Positions 17,269 to 25,596 of a DNA stretch of 43,825 nt are shown in pieces; position 1 is the stretch's first letter, and each line of letters starts with the position of its first letter. The notes beneath the pieces were generated by a model. That model ran no database searches. It saw only the letters and a program-made list of their open reading frames with translations, and was not told the origin of the DNA. The translations under genes were made by a program, and so were the position numbers. Source of the stretch: JAVBUY01 sp031552735 (GTDB lineage Bacteria; Bacillota; Clostridia; Christensenellales; Aristaeellaceae); assembly GCA_031552735.1 (NCBI GenBank), contig JAVBMF010000010.1, forward strand, positions 1 to 43,825, written 5' to 3'.

Positions 17269-18102
17269 ATGGAAAACCAAGCATACGACTACGAGCTGGT
17301 GGGCAAGATCGGCTCGATGGCGCTGATTCGCAAAGAGGATAACGACATCGACTACAATGTCATCGCGCGGCTGGGTGAGCAGCTCCAGCCCGGCATGATC
17401 TGGGTGACCTCCGGCGCGGCGGAGATCGGGCGCGTGGACTATATCAAACGCACCGGCCAAGAGCTGACCGGTGACAAGAACGACATCAAAACCGATTACG
17501 CGGCGCAGGGACAGTCAATCCTGATGGCCGAGTATCGTCGGTTTATCCGCTCCGGCTACTCGGTGCGGCAGGTGCTGGTGGAGCATCAGCACTTCAACGA
17601 TGCGGAGAAGCGCGAGCACATCAAAAAGCTGCTGCTACGCGCAAAGCAGCAGGGCGCGATCCCGATCATCAACTATAACGACCCGGTCAGTGACGAGGAG
17701 AACCGCAAGTGGGAGCTGGCGGCACTGCGTGCAAAACAGGAAGCGGTGGTGGAGTGCGTAGATAACGACGAAACCGCTGCGGTGGTCGCCGGGCTGGTGC
17801 GCGCCAGGACGCTGCTGATATTGACCTCAACCGAGGGCATCTATCGCGACGCGCACGATCCGTCCACACTGGTGCGCGAAGTGACCGGCCGCGATACCGA
17901 GGCTGTGATCGCGAACATACGCGAGCTGCAAAAGAGCTGCGTTGGTGCCAGCCGACCCGGCGCGAACGGCGCGCATGCCAAGCTGGAGTTCGCGGTGGGG
18001 CCGGTGTCGCGTGACACGACGGTGGTCATCGGCAGCCCGAAGTATCAGATTCGCGATCTGGTGAATGGGAATGCGCCATCGACCCGGATCGGGGTGCTGT
18101 AG
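17269..18102 (+). CDS. ProB-like amino acid kinase
   Basis: A 277-residue member of the amino acid kinase superfamily. VGKIGSMALI and WVTSGAAEIGR match the N-terminal ATP-binding Lys/Gly region of glutamate 5-kinase, and IINYNDPVSDEEN with VDNDETAAVVAGL resembles the ProB substrate-binding region. TSTEGIYR follows as in the family. It lacks the C-terminal PUA domain of many ProB proteins and no proA lies nearby, so proline synthesis is not assured. The ATG follows GGGAGAAGGAG and lies 15 bases after the MATE gene. It is the last gene before the terminator at 18128. Confidence 0.7.
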   Translation: MENQAYDYELVGKIGSMALIRKEDNDIDYNVIARLGEQLQPGMIWVTSGAAEIGRVDYIKRTGQELTGDKNDIKTDYAAQGQSILMAEYRRFIRSGYSVRQVLVEHQHFNDAEKREHIKKLLLRAKQQGAIPIINYNDPVSDEENRKWELAALRAKQEAVVECVDNDETAAVVAGLVRARTLLILTSTEGIYRDAHDPSTLVREVTGRDTEAVIANIRELQKSCVGASRPGANGAHAKLEFAVGPVSRDTTVVIGSPKYQIRDLVNGNAPSTRIGVL

Positions 18103-18127
18103 ACAGACCGAGATGACACAAAGAAAA

Positions 18128-18171
18128 AGATTCCCCGCCGCGCTTGCGTGCACGACGAGGAATCTCTTTTT
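18128..18171. terminator. bidirectional terminator
   Basis: AGATTCC (18128-18134) pairs with GGAATCT (18159-18165), with partial pairing inside. T-rich tails occur on both strands, so it can end both the aromatic operon and the leftward nagB unit. Confidence 0.8.
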
Positions 18172-18177
18172 GTTTCG

Positions 18178-19137
18178 CTAGATTTTCTCCACATCCAGCG
18201 TCACCCAGCCGCGCCAGGTCTGTCCGGCGGGCAGGATCAGCAGCCCTGCCTCGTCCAGCAGCCCTTTGGCGTGCAGGTTCAGCGCGTCGGTGGAGCAGGT
18301 CTGGTGCTCGATGCAGAAGCCCGGCCGATCCTTGGGCGTAAAGACGATCAGGTTATGGAAGGAATCGTCGCCACGCAGCGTGATGCGCGCGGAGTGCGGA
18401 TACTCGATCACCGCGACACGGTCACTGTTCATGCCGTGATACACGTTGTCCAGATCAAGGCTCTGCACCGAGTGCAGCCCGTCACTGGTGTCCCAGCGTT
18501 GACCGGCAATGTCCAGCAGTTTGCCCGAGGGCAGCAGCTTCTCGTCGTTCTCGTAAATGCGGGTCAGCGGGGTGGTGAGGAACACCTGATTGGCGTCGCC
18601 GCGCTTGGAGAAATACGGATGAATCGCGAACCCGAACGGCAGGTCATCGGTGCCGGTGTTGTCCACGCGCGCGTCGATCTTTAGCCCACCGGCGTGCAGC
18701 GTATACAGCACGGTCAGCTTGCAGGGGAAAGGATACGCTTCGTACAGATGATTGCCCTCGGCAAACGCAATGACGCCCTCGGCGTATGCGCCGTGATCAT
18801 CCGCCCAGCAGCGCACCTGCCACGGCTCGTCCTTGACCAGCCCGTGTATCCACACATCCTCGCCGTGCTTGCGCTGATGATACTGCTTGCCGCGCCAGGT
18901 AAACTGGCTGTCGCGCATGCGGTTGGGCGTGGGAAACAACAGCGGGATGCCGTATTTGGTGCCGATCACCGTGATGTCCACCGGCTCCATCAGCAACTCG
19001 CCGCCTTGGTACGTCCAGTCATACACATTGAAGCCGTGATCGGGCAGCAGGCGCACCTCCTGCTCGGCGCCGGTCAGCGTCCATACGGGGTAGCCGTGCG
19101 TTGGCAGCTTGCCCTCAGATACCGCAAAATTGCCCAT
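18178..19137 (-). CDS. aldose 1-epimerase-like protein
   Basis: A 319-residue protein of the galactose mutarotase fold. The pair of catalytic His residues can be placed in YHQRKHGEDVWIHGLVKDEP and GFAIHPYF, and a late acidic residue in the region CIEHQTCSTDALN. Members interconvert alpha and beta anomers of sugars or hexose-6-phosphates. The ATG at 19137 was chosen because GGAGG ends seven bases upstream; an ATG two codons earlier abuts that site. It follows the radical SAM gene by 16 bases and nagB before that, so an amino-sugar or hexose role is plausible. Confidence 0.82.
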   Translation of the reverse strand: MGNFAVSEGKLPTHGYPVWTLTGAEQEVRLLPDHGFNVYDWTYQGGELLMEPVDITVIGTKYGIPLLFPTPNRMRDSQFTWRGKQYHQRKHGEDVWIHGLVKDEPWQVRCWADDHGAYAEGVIAFAEGNHLYEAYPFPCKLTVLYTLHAGGLKIDARVDNTGTDDLPFGFAIHPYFSKRGDANQVFLTTPLTRIYENDEKLLPSGKLLDIAGQRWDTSDGLHSVQSLDLDNVYHGMNSDRVAVIEYPHSARITLRGDDSFHNLIVFTPKDRPGFCIEHQTCSTDALNLHAKGLLDEAGLLILPAGQTWRGWVTLDVEKI

Positions 19138-19153
19138 GTTCATTCCTCCAAGT

Positions 19154-20065
19154 CTATTGCTCGCACACACCCGTGCCGTCAAAGGGCGGAATGTACGCGG
19201 CTTGCGCGGCGGTCAACGCCTGCACATAGCCATCGGTCAAGCCGAGGGCGATCAGGCGATCGGTGACGCGATCATATTCGCGTCGGGTCAGGCGGCGGCC
19301 GATGATTGGGTCTGTGGTGGCCGCACCACAGGGCGTGTATTGTCCCATCAGGCTGACCGGCGTGCCATGGGGCAGGTTCTCCGCAATCCAGTCCAGCGCG
19401 GCAAGGCTTTGACTGGTCAGCCCGGGCAGCACCAGATGGCGAACCATGGTGCCGCGCGTCATCAGCCCATCGGCGTCGTATTGTGCGGGGCCGGTCTGCG
19501 CGCACATGGCAATCAGCGCGGCTTGATTGACTGCCGGATAGTCTGGCGCGGCGGAATATCGCTGCGCAAGATCACCATCCATGTATTTGAGGTCGGGCAA
19601 GTAGATGTCGATGTGTCCGGCCAGCAGGCGCAGCGTGTCCGGCGACTCATAGCCGCTGGTGTTGTATACCACCGGGATGCCGGGGCGCGCGATGTCCAGC
19701 GCGGCGATGATCTGCGGCGCGAAGTGCGTCGGGGTAACCAGGTTCAAGTTGTGCGCGCCCGCACGCTCCAGCTCGCCAAAGACCGCTGCCAGCCGCTCAA
19801 TGGTGACCGGTGTGCCCTGACCATCGTGGCTGATGGTTCCGTTCTGGCAGAAGCAGCATCGCAGCGTGCACCCGCTGAAAAAGACCGTGCCGCTGCCGCG
19901 CGAGCCGGAAATGCACGGCTCCTCCCAATGATGCAGCGCGGCGCGCGCAACCATTGGCATGCTGCCCATGCGGCAGAAGCCCCGTCCGCCATCCGGCAAG
20001 CGGGGTGCGCGGCATGCGCGCGGGCACAGCGTGCATGCGCGCATGGCATCCTGCCAGCTTGTCAT
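19154..20065 (-). CDS. radical SAM protein, PflX-like
   Basis: A 303-residue iron-sulfur enzyme. The SAM-cluster motif is C66-x3-C70-x2-C73 within SGCTLRCCFCQNG. An extra N-terminal set (C11, C14, C18 and C31 in the CTLCPRACR...GFC segment) is characteristic of the PflX/COG1313 group, usually annotated as putative pyruvate formate-lyase activating enzyme. No pyruvate formate-lyase or glycyl-radical enzyme is adjacent, so the target is unknown. Its ATG overlaps the nagB stop (ATGA), which suggests coupling. The nagB end AAGAAGATCAAGAA may serve as a weak ribosome binding site. Confidence 0.88.
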   Translation of the reverse strand: MTSWQDAMRACTLCPRACRAPRLPDGGRGFCRMGSMPMVARAALHHWEEPCISGSRGSGTVFFSGCTLRCCFCQNGTISHDGQGTPVTIERLAAVFGELERAGAHNLNLVTPTHFAPQIIAALDIARPGIPVVYNTSGYESPDTLRLLAGHIDIYLPDLKYMDGDLAQRYSAAPDYPAVNQAALIAMCAQTGPAQYDADGLMTRGTMVRHLVLPGLTSQSLAALDWIAENLPHGTPVSLMGQYTPCGAATTDPIIGRRLTRREYDRVTDRLIALGLTDGYVQALTAAQAAYIPPFDGTGVCEQ

Positions 20066-20793
20066 TTCTTGATCTTCTTGGCGGCAGCCTCGTCCAGCAC
20101 AATGTGCACATCGCGGTGCAGGCGCAGCACGCTGGCCGGCACATTGGGCACGATGTCGCCATAAATCATATCGTGCACGATATCGGCTTTGTTGGCACCA
20201 CAGGCGACCAGCACGATGCGCTTCGCGTGCATGATGTTGGCAATGCCCATGCTGACCGCCTGGCGCGGCACCTCGGCCTCACTGGCAAAGAAGCGCTTGT
20301 TGGCCTGAATGGTGCTCTCGGTCAGATCAACGACGTGCGTGTTCTCCGGGAAGCAGGCTTCCGGCTCATTAAAGCCAATGTGACCGTTCATGCCGATGCC
20401 CAGCAGCTGCACGTCGATGCCGCCTGCTTTGGCGATCTGTGCGTCGTACTCCGCTGCCGCCTTGGCCAAGTCCTTGGCGTTGCCATCAGGCAGATGCACC
20501 GCTTCCTTGCGCACGTTCACCTTGTAGAACAGATTGGTCCACATAAAATTATAGTAGCTCTCTGGATGCGTGGTGGGCAGGCCCACATACTCGTCCAGAT
20601 TGAAGGTGGTGACGCGGGAGAAGTCCAGCGCGCCTTCCTTGTGCATGCGCACCAACTCGGCATAGGTGGGCAGCGGCGTGGAACCGGTGGCAAAACCCAG
20701 CACAGCGTCCGGCTTGGAGATCACCTGGGCGGCGATCAGGGTGGCGGCGATGCGACCGGCGGATTGCTCATCCTTGGCAACAATAATATGCAT
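20062..20793 (-). CDS. nagB: glucosamine-6-phosphate deaminase
   Basis: Converts glucosamine-6-phosphate to fructose-6-phosphate and ammonia. The 243-residue product has GFATGSTPLPTY, FNLDEYVGLP with the catalytic Asp, and LLGIGMNGHIGFNEP with the catalytic His138 and Glu143. Asn136 stands where the E. coli enzyme has Asp, as in some Gram-positive forms. No nagA is next to it. The ATG at 20793 follows AGGAGGAG; an open frame upstream (to 20976) is not coding. It leads a three-gene unit from the promoter at 20855-20883. Confidence 0.96.
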   Translation of the reverse strand: MHIIVAKDEQSAGRIAATLIAAQVISKPDAVLGFATGSTPLPTYAELVRMHKEGALDFSRVTTFNLDEYVGLPTTHPESYYNFMWTNLFYKVNVRKEAVHLPDGNAKDLAKAAAEYDAQIAKAGGIDVQLLGIGMNGHIGFNEPEACFPENTHVVDLTESTIQANKRFFASEAEVPRQAVSMGIANIMHAKRIVLVACGANKADIVHDMIYGDIVPNVPASVLRLHRDVHIVLDEAAAKKIKK

Positions 20794-20827
20794 GGTAACT
20801 CCTCCTCCAACAACAATAGTGCGCGAC

Positions 20828-20854
20828 AAAAAAGGGTGGAATCGCTTCCCACCC
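20828..20854 (-). terminator. terminator of the YfhO operon
   Basis: On the minus strand, GGGTGG (from 20854 down) pairs with CCACCC (down to 20834), followed by a six-T run. It ends the transcript that contains the YfhO gene. It overlaps the start site expected from the nagB promoter. Confidence 0.82.
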
Positions 20855-20883
20855 ATTGTAGCAGAGTGCGTTTTGTAACGCAA
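20855..20883 (-). promoter_or_regulatory. promoter of nagB
   Basis: Minus-strand -35 TTGCGT (20883-20878), 17-base spacer, -10 TACAAT (20860-20855). The predicted start falls inside the upstream operon's terminator stem. Confidence 0.62.
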
Positions 20884-20900
20884 TGTTTTACGCGGAAAAC

Positions 20901-23537
20901 TTAGGCTGCGTGCGCGGACTTTTGCGCACGGCGCGATTTGACCAGGGGCAGCAGCAGGTACGCGGCCAGCGCGCACAGCGACAGCACCGAGATGGTGGCA
21001 CCCGCCGCAAGCCCGCGCGGCACATAGCGCAGCGTGAAGGCATGCTCGCCGGGGGTCATCTCAATCGCCATCAGCGCGCCCAGCGCCTTGACCGTTTGTG
21101 CGGGCTGCCCGTCTACTTGCGCGCGCCACGCCGGATCATACGGCAGCGTGGTGAGCAGTAGCGGCTTGTCCTCGGGGATGGCGATCTGACCGGAGAAGTG
21201 CGAGCTGGAATGCTTTTCGACGGATGCGCCGTGTTCCGCAATGTCGGCAAAGGCCTGATCAAATGCGTCCAAATCTTCCTGATAGAAGGCAACGTTTTCC
21301 AAAGCCAGCCGCGCACCGGGCGCAAAGAGCAGCTTTAGAACGGCCGGTTCGTTTGCCCCAAAGTCGCCCAGCGCAAAGGCATCATTGCGCGAATAACTAT
21401 AGAACGTGCCCAGAGCATCCGTGCCGCTGAACGCTTCGACATCCACGATCTCTCTTGTTTCCCTTGCGAGAGCGGCAAATACCGGGCCGTCCCGTAGCGT
21501 TGTGGCTTGGAAAGCGGCAGTAGGCAGCGCATCTCCGCTTTGCGTTGTATAGATTTCAATGCTCTCATCCAGTTCATACGACACCTGGGCTAGCTCGGTC
21601 TCGCCACGTTCCAGTGGTACAAAGAGGCGCAGATCATCCTGACCGAGGATGGCGGCGTACAATGCATTGGTGGAGGCAAGGGGATCGACTGCCGACATCT
21701 GCCATGCATCCTCCAGCACCTTTGGCGAGGCAGCATACGCAAGCGGAAGCGCATAGCTGTTTTCGAGGATGATGAAATTTTCCGACTCAAAGATCACCGG
21801 GTATGGCTTAAAGCGCGATTCATCCGCCGTCACAAGGTAGCGAATACCCAGCAGCGCATCCACCGCATCGGTGGTTTGCAATGTTGGGTAGATGGTGCTG
21901 GTCAGATTGGAGGAATAGCCTAAGCTGCTGAGAAACTGAAGAACATCCGTACTTTGTACGGAAGAGAAATGCGCGATTCCCGGATAGGCGAGCAGCATGG
22001 CCATGTTGTGATGAATGCCGCCTGCCCCGCCAACCGTTTCCACGCGATAGAGGTCGTCGTCATGCTCGCGCAATGTGCGCAGGGCAGATTGCGCGCGCAA
22101 TACAGTGGCGTGAAAGGCTGATGCCGCTAGGTTGTCCGGTCCCAGCAGATGCGAGAGGAGCAGGCCGCTATTCGCCACCATCTGTCCCAGTTGTACCGCC
22201 ACAAGCAGCACCAGCGCCACGCGCCTCACTTGTATGCGCGTGATGGCCAGATAGAGCAGCGCGCAACACGCGCACAGGATCGCGACATCGGCATACTGTT
22301 CGACCAGTGTCTTTGCGAACAGTTTATCGCCGCCATCGTTGGGCGGATTGATGAGCAGAAAAGCCAGCGACAGCGCCGCCGCCACACCCAGTACCGCGCC
22401 GGGACGGACGCCGTCCAGCCGTGCGGCACAGCGCGCGGCCAGCAGCATCAGCAACAGAATGCACAGGAACGAGTACCGGAACGGGAAGGAACTGGGCGGA
22501 TTGAACGCATGCCACACGAGATTGAGCGGATTGAGATGGAAGCTGATCACAAAAATGCCCAGCAGCGCGGCGGCCAGCAGCTTTTCACGGCGGGGAATCG
22601 CGTGATTGCAGAAATACAACAGCGCTAGCGACAACACGCCCGCGCCGCAGAACAGATAGGGTAGATATCCGATCGGCGCGGTGACGCTGATGCTGCCGGT
22701 CATGAACATGAGCAGCAGGTGCGGCAGCGCAAACTTGGCGGTGAACGCAAAGCGCGCGGGATCAAACGTGGACTTGGTACCGGACAGCGACAGGAACGTG
22801 GGCACCAGCACGATGGCGGCCAATCCGGCGGCCAGCAGCGATGCCAGCGCAAAGCGGACAAAGCGACCACCCCACCACTTGGCGCTTTCGACCGGCTTGA
22901 CCAGACTGAACCCGACAAACAACAGCACCGAGAAGAGGCACAGCATGTATCCGGTGTAGTAGTTTACGATCAGCGCGGCGGCCAGCGAGAGGCTGTAGAG
23001 CAAACACTTTTTTTCCATGACGAGTCGATAGAGCCCGAGCGTGACTAGTGGCGCCAGCGCCAGCGCGTCCAGCCACATGAAGTTGAAAAAGAACCCCGCC
23101 ACATACCCGCACAGCGCAAAGGAGCTGGACAGCATCAGCGCGAACGGGCCGCGGTTACCGATTTGCTTGAGACACCACCAGCCGGACAGACCGATCAGGC
23201 CGATCTTGACAGTGAGAATGCACAGCACGGCATCGGCCAGCATGGCGCGCGGGAACAAAAACACCAGCAGATTGACCGGACTCATCAGGTAGGTGGTAAA
23301 TAATCCAAACGCGTTGCTGCCCAACGTAGAACTGAGGGTATAGAACAGGTTGTTTCCCTCGGTCAGCATGGACTGCATGTAGCCCAGAAACGCCACATAT
23401 TGGTTGACCATGTCGCTGATGAGCAGCGTTCTGTCGCCAAATGGGTGGATGCCGCTACAGGCGCACACCAGCAAAAAAAGCCCAGCTGGCAAGCAGAAGG
23501 CGGTCACAGGAATAAGTGCGCGGCGCAAGCGATGCAT
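20901..23537 (-). CDS. YfhO-family membrane protein
   Basis: An 878-residue integral membrane protein. The N-terminal part has about a dozen hydrophobic helices. The early loop FGDRTLLISDMVNQYVAFLG is typical of YfhO, a GT-C-like family linked in Bacillus to glycosylation of lipoteichoic acid. A long extracytoplasmic region follows from about residue 480, and a last helix sits near the C-terminus (ATISVLSLCALAAYLLLPLV) before basic residues. The ATG at 23537 has AAGGGGAC upstream. It is the last gene of the six-gene minus-strand unit, 33 bases after the ATP-grasp gene. A role in adding sugars to a surface polymer is inferred. Confidence 0.85.
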   Translation of the reverse strand: MHRLRRALIPVTAFCLPAGLFLLVCACSGIHPFGDRTLLISDMVNQYVAFLGYMQSMLTEGNNLFYTLSSTLGSNAFGLFTTYLMSPVNLLVFLFPRAMLADAVLCILTVKIGLIGLSGWWCLKQIGNRGPFALMLSSSFALCGYVAGFFFNFMWLDALALAPLVTLGLYRLVMEKKCLLYSLSLAAALIVNYYTGYMLCLFSVLLFVGFSLVKPVESAKWWGGRFVRFALASLLAAGLAAIVLVPTFLSLSGTKSTFDPARFAFTAKFALPHLLLMFMTGSISVTAPIGYLPYLFCGAGVLSLALLYFCNHAIPRREKLLAAALLGIFVISFHLNPLNLVWHAFNPPSSFPFRYSFLCILLLMLLAARCAARLDGVRPGAVLGVAAALSLAFLLINPPNDGGDKLFAKTLVEQYADVAILCACCALLYLAITRIQVRRVALVLLVAVQLGQMVANSGLLLSHLLGPDNLAASAFHATVLRAQSALRTLREHDDDLYRVETVGGAGGIHHNMAMLLAYPGIAHFSSVQSTDVLQFLSSLGYSSNLTSTIYPTLQTTDAVDALLGIRYLVTADESRFKPYPVIFESENFIILENSYALPLAYAASPKVLEDAWQMSAVDPLASTNALYAAILGQDDLRLFVPLERGETELAQVSYELDESIEIYTTQSGDALPTAAFQATTLRDGPVFAALARETREIVDVEAFSGTDALGTFYSYSRNDAFALGDFGANEPAVLKLLFAPGARLALENVAFYQEDLDAFDQAFADIAEHGASVEKHSSSHFSGQIAIPEDKPLLLTTLPYDPAWRAQVDGQPAQTVKALGALMAIEMTPGEHAFTLRYVPRGLAAGATISVLSLCALAAYLLLPLVKSRRAQKSAHAA

Positions 23538-23570
23538 GGCATGTCCCCCTTGATCTTTCGTGCAAATTGC

Positions 23571-24575
23571 TTATAAGTCGATGAACTTCTCGAACTGCGG
23601 CAGAATGCCGATGCCGTCGGGGAAGTGCGCGGCAAACTGCGGAATGGCGTGGCTGGGGAAGGAGTTGCCCTCGATGAACACCGGGCCGTCTGGTGTGACT
23701 GCCACATCCCACGCGACAAACCGAACCTGCGGCACGACCTGCGCGGCGGCGAGACACATTTGTTTGATTTCCGGCCAATAGGGGACCTGTGTGCCTTCGA
23801 TTTTCGCGCCGGTCATCGGATGCAGCTCGTGCACCTTGCCGAGTTTGTCCGCGCCCGGCCCGCACAGCACGCCGGTGTCCAGATCGACCGGCGCCGCCAT
23901 GCCGCCTGTGTCCACGTTGTCCATTACCTTGCCATTGCCGATGCGCAGGTACGCGTAGACGATGCCCTGCCGCTTGTCGCCCAGCAGCGTGGCGACGCGC
24001 AGGGTGTTGACCGATGTGGGGCACAGCGCGGCCAGCGCCGGGTGCTGCACGACGCAATCCTCCACGATGCCGACGCCCTCTGCAAGCAGCCGCTGCTTGA
24101 GCTGGGCGGGATCGCCAAACTGTTCCGGTTGCACTTTCTGTATCCCCCGGCCGGAAGAGCCGTCGATCGGCTTGCAGATGATCGGGCCACGGTTTGTCAG
24201 GAAGTCCGCCCAAGCCGCGTCGCTGGCCTGCGTCAGATCAATCCAGCCGCGATGGACTTGCTCGTTAAACAGCGCGTTAAATTCCGCCTTGTTGTCAAAG
24301 AAGTGCCAATACGCTTTATCGTTCATGCGCGCGACGATGTTGTTGGAAATGCCGCGCGTAATCTGCGTCTTGCGCTGCGCGGGCGACAGGCGATACATCT
24401 CCGCGATTTTGTAGTCGATGTACCCGGCGTTATATTTCGCGGCGCAACGTGCCATGTCGCGCAGCAGCCATGCGCGCGACAGCCCGGTTTTTTTGTGCAG
24501 CATATCGGCGGTTTTGAACATCGCGCCAAAGTCCATCTTGCGCGCGCGGCGGATCAGGTAACCCAGCTTGCCCAT
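23571..24575 (-). CDS. ATP-grasp protein, sugar-transfer-associated type
   Basis: A 334-residue soluble protein with an ATP-grasp fold. IICKPIDGSSGRGIQKVQ holds the ATP-binding Lys and glycine-rich loop, and VAWDVAVTPDGPVFIEGN provides the Mg-binding Asp/Glu/Asn. The helical N-terminus (LSRAWLLRDMARCAAKYNAG) and overall plan match the ATPgrasp_ST group found in sugar-transfer and exopolysaccharide clusters. Such enzymes ligate a carboxylate to an amine or hydroxyl, but substrates here are unknown. The ATG follows AGGAGG by five bases. It sits between the NYN gene and YfhO with short gaps. Confidence 0.78.
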   Translation of the reverse strand: MGKLGYLIRRARKMDFGAMFKTADMLHKKTGLSRAWLLRDMARCAAKYNAGYIDYKIAEMYRLSPAQRKTQITRGISNNIVARMNDKAYWHFFDNKAEFNALFNEQVHRGWIDLTQASDAAWADFLTNRGPIICKPIDGSSGRGIQKVQPEQFGDPAQLKQRLLAEGVGIVEDCVVQHPALAALCPTSVNTLRVATLLGDKRQGIVYAYLRIGNGKVMDNVDTGGMAAPVDLDTGVLCGPGADKLGKVHELHPMTGAKIEGTQVPYWPEIKQMCLAAAQVVPQVRFVAWDVAVTPDGPVFIEGNSFPSHAIPQFAAHFPDGIGILPQFEKFIDL

Positions 24576-24593
24576 GCGTACCTCCTGATGACC

Positions 24594-25577
24594 TTATAGA
24601 ATCTTCACCAGCATGGTTTTTTGCTCATCCATCTCGATTTCTACCAAGCCTTCCTTTTCCAGTCGGCGCAGCAGATCAGAGAATCGCTTGAACCCCAGCG
24701 CGCGCTCGTTGTAATTGGGGTATTGGTTCTGGATGGCTTCCTTTAGGATGGACGGATTGACGCGTTCGAATCCGCTTTCCTTAAAGGAGGCGAGCTGCGC
24801 GGCAAAGACCTGCACCATGTTGTCCTTGTGAATCTGCTTGCCGTCGCCCGGCGCGTCGTGCACCAGTTGGATCAGCAGGTTGTAGTTGTCGCTGATGACG
24901 CGGAAAGTGTGGAATTTTTGCTCCAGCGCGGTCAGCAGTTTGCCAAAGGTGCTGAAACCGAACGATTTTTCGTTGAAGTCCGGGCGCAGGCGCAGCAGCA
25001 CGTTTTTCAGCTCCGATGCCAAAATCTCGCCTTCATCGACCTGCTCTTCCAGCACGGTTTGGATCAGCTTGTTCAGTTCCGCGTCGTCCAGCGATTCGTC
25101 CATGCCGCCGCTGGGCTTAAAGCCGGGCGCCTTGCTTTGCGTGACCGACTCCAAGAACTGAAACTCGTTGCACGCGTTGATGAAGATGCCGCTGGCCGCC
25201 TCCGAGCGCGAGATGCCCAGCACAAACTTGCCCATCGACTTCAGCTTGCCGACCAGCGGCGTATAGTCGCTGTCGCCGGACACGATGCAGAAGCTGTCGA
25301 TCAGCTCGTTCTTGAAGGCGACATCCAGCGCGTCGATGACCAGTTGGATGTCCAGGTTGTTCTTTTGGTTGCGCCCATAGCGCAGTGAGGGTACGACATT
25401 AAAGGTGTTGCTGAGCAGCACCTCTTTCAGATCGGCGTACTGGTCGGTGTAGCCATACACCTTGCCCAGCAGGATGTCGCCGCGAATTTTTACTTTTTCG
25501 ATGATGGTATTGAGTGTGGCGACCTTTGCGCCGCAGTTCTCCAGATCGACGAATATCGCGTAGTGTGGATTGGCCAT
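24594..25577 (-). CDS. NYN nuclease with two LOTUS (OST-HTH) domains
   Basis: A 327-residue cytoplasmic protein. Residues 1-145 form a NYN/PIN-like domain with the expected acidic residues D11 (FVDLEN), D76 and D82 (LDIQLVIDAL), and D102 and D104 (SGDSDYTPL), typical of metal-dependent RNases. Two winged-helix OST-HTH/LOTUS copies follow at about 164-232 and 251-327, each with the same core (EKSFGFSTFGKLLTAL and ERALGFKRFSDLLRRL). LOTUS domains bind RNA, including structured and G-rich RNA in eukaryotic members. The protein is probably an RNA-processing or decay enzyme. The ATG lies 12 bases after AGGAGG. It sits in an envelope-like operon, which is unexpected. Confidence 0.9.
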   Translation of the reverse strand: MANPHYAIFVDLENCGAKVATLNTIIEKVKIRGDILLGKVYGYTDQYADLKEVLLSNTFNVVPSLRYGRNQKNNLDIQLVIDALDVAFKNELIDSFCIVSGDSDYTPLVGKLKSMGKFVLGISRSEAASGIFINACNEFQFLESVTQSKAPGFKPSGGMDESLDDAELNKLIQTVLEEQVDEGEILASELKNVLLRLRPDFNEKSFGFSTFGKLLTALEQKFHTFRVISDNYNLLIQLVHDAPGDGKQIHKDNMVQVFAAQLASFKESGFERVNPSILKEAIQNQYPNYNERALGFKRFSDLLRRLEKEGLVEIEMDEQKTMLVKIL

Positions 25578-25596
25578 GATGGATTGAGTCCTCCTG

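Noticed and set aside
16357..17460. Long minus-strand open frame opposite the MATE gene
   Set aside because: Shadow composition (His/Asp/Arg-rich), crosses two plus-strand genes and has no ribosome binding site.
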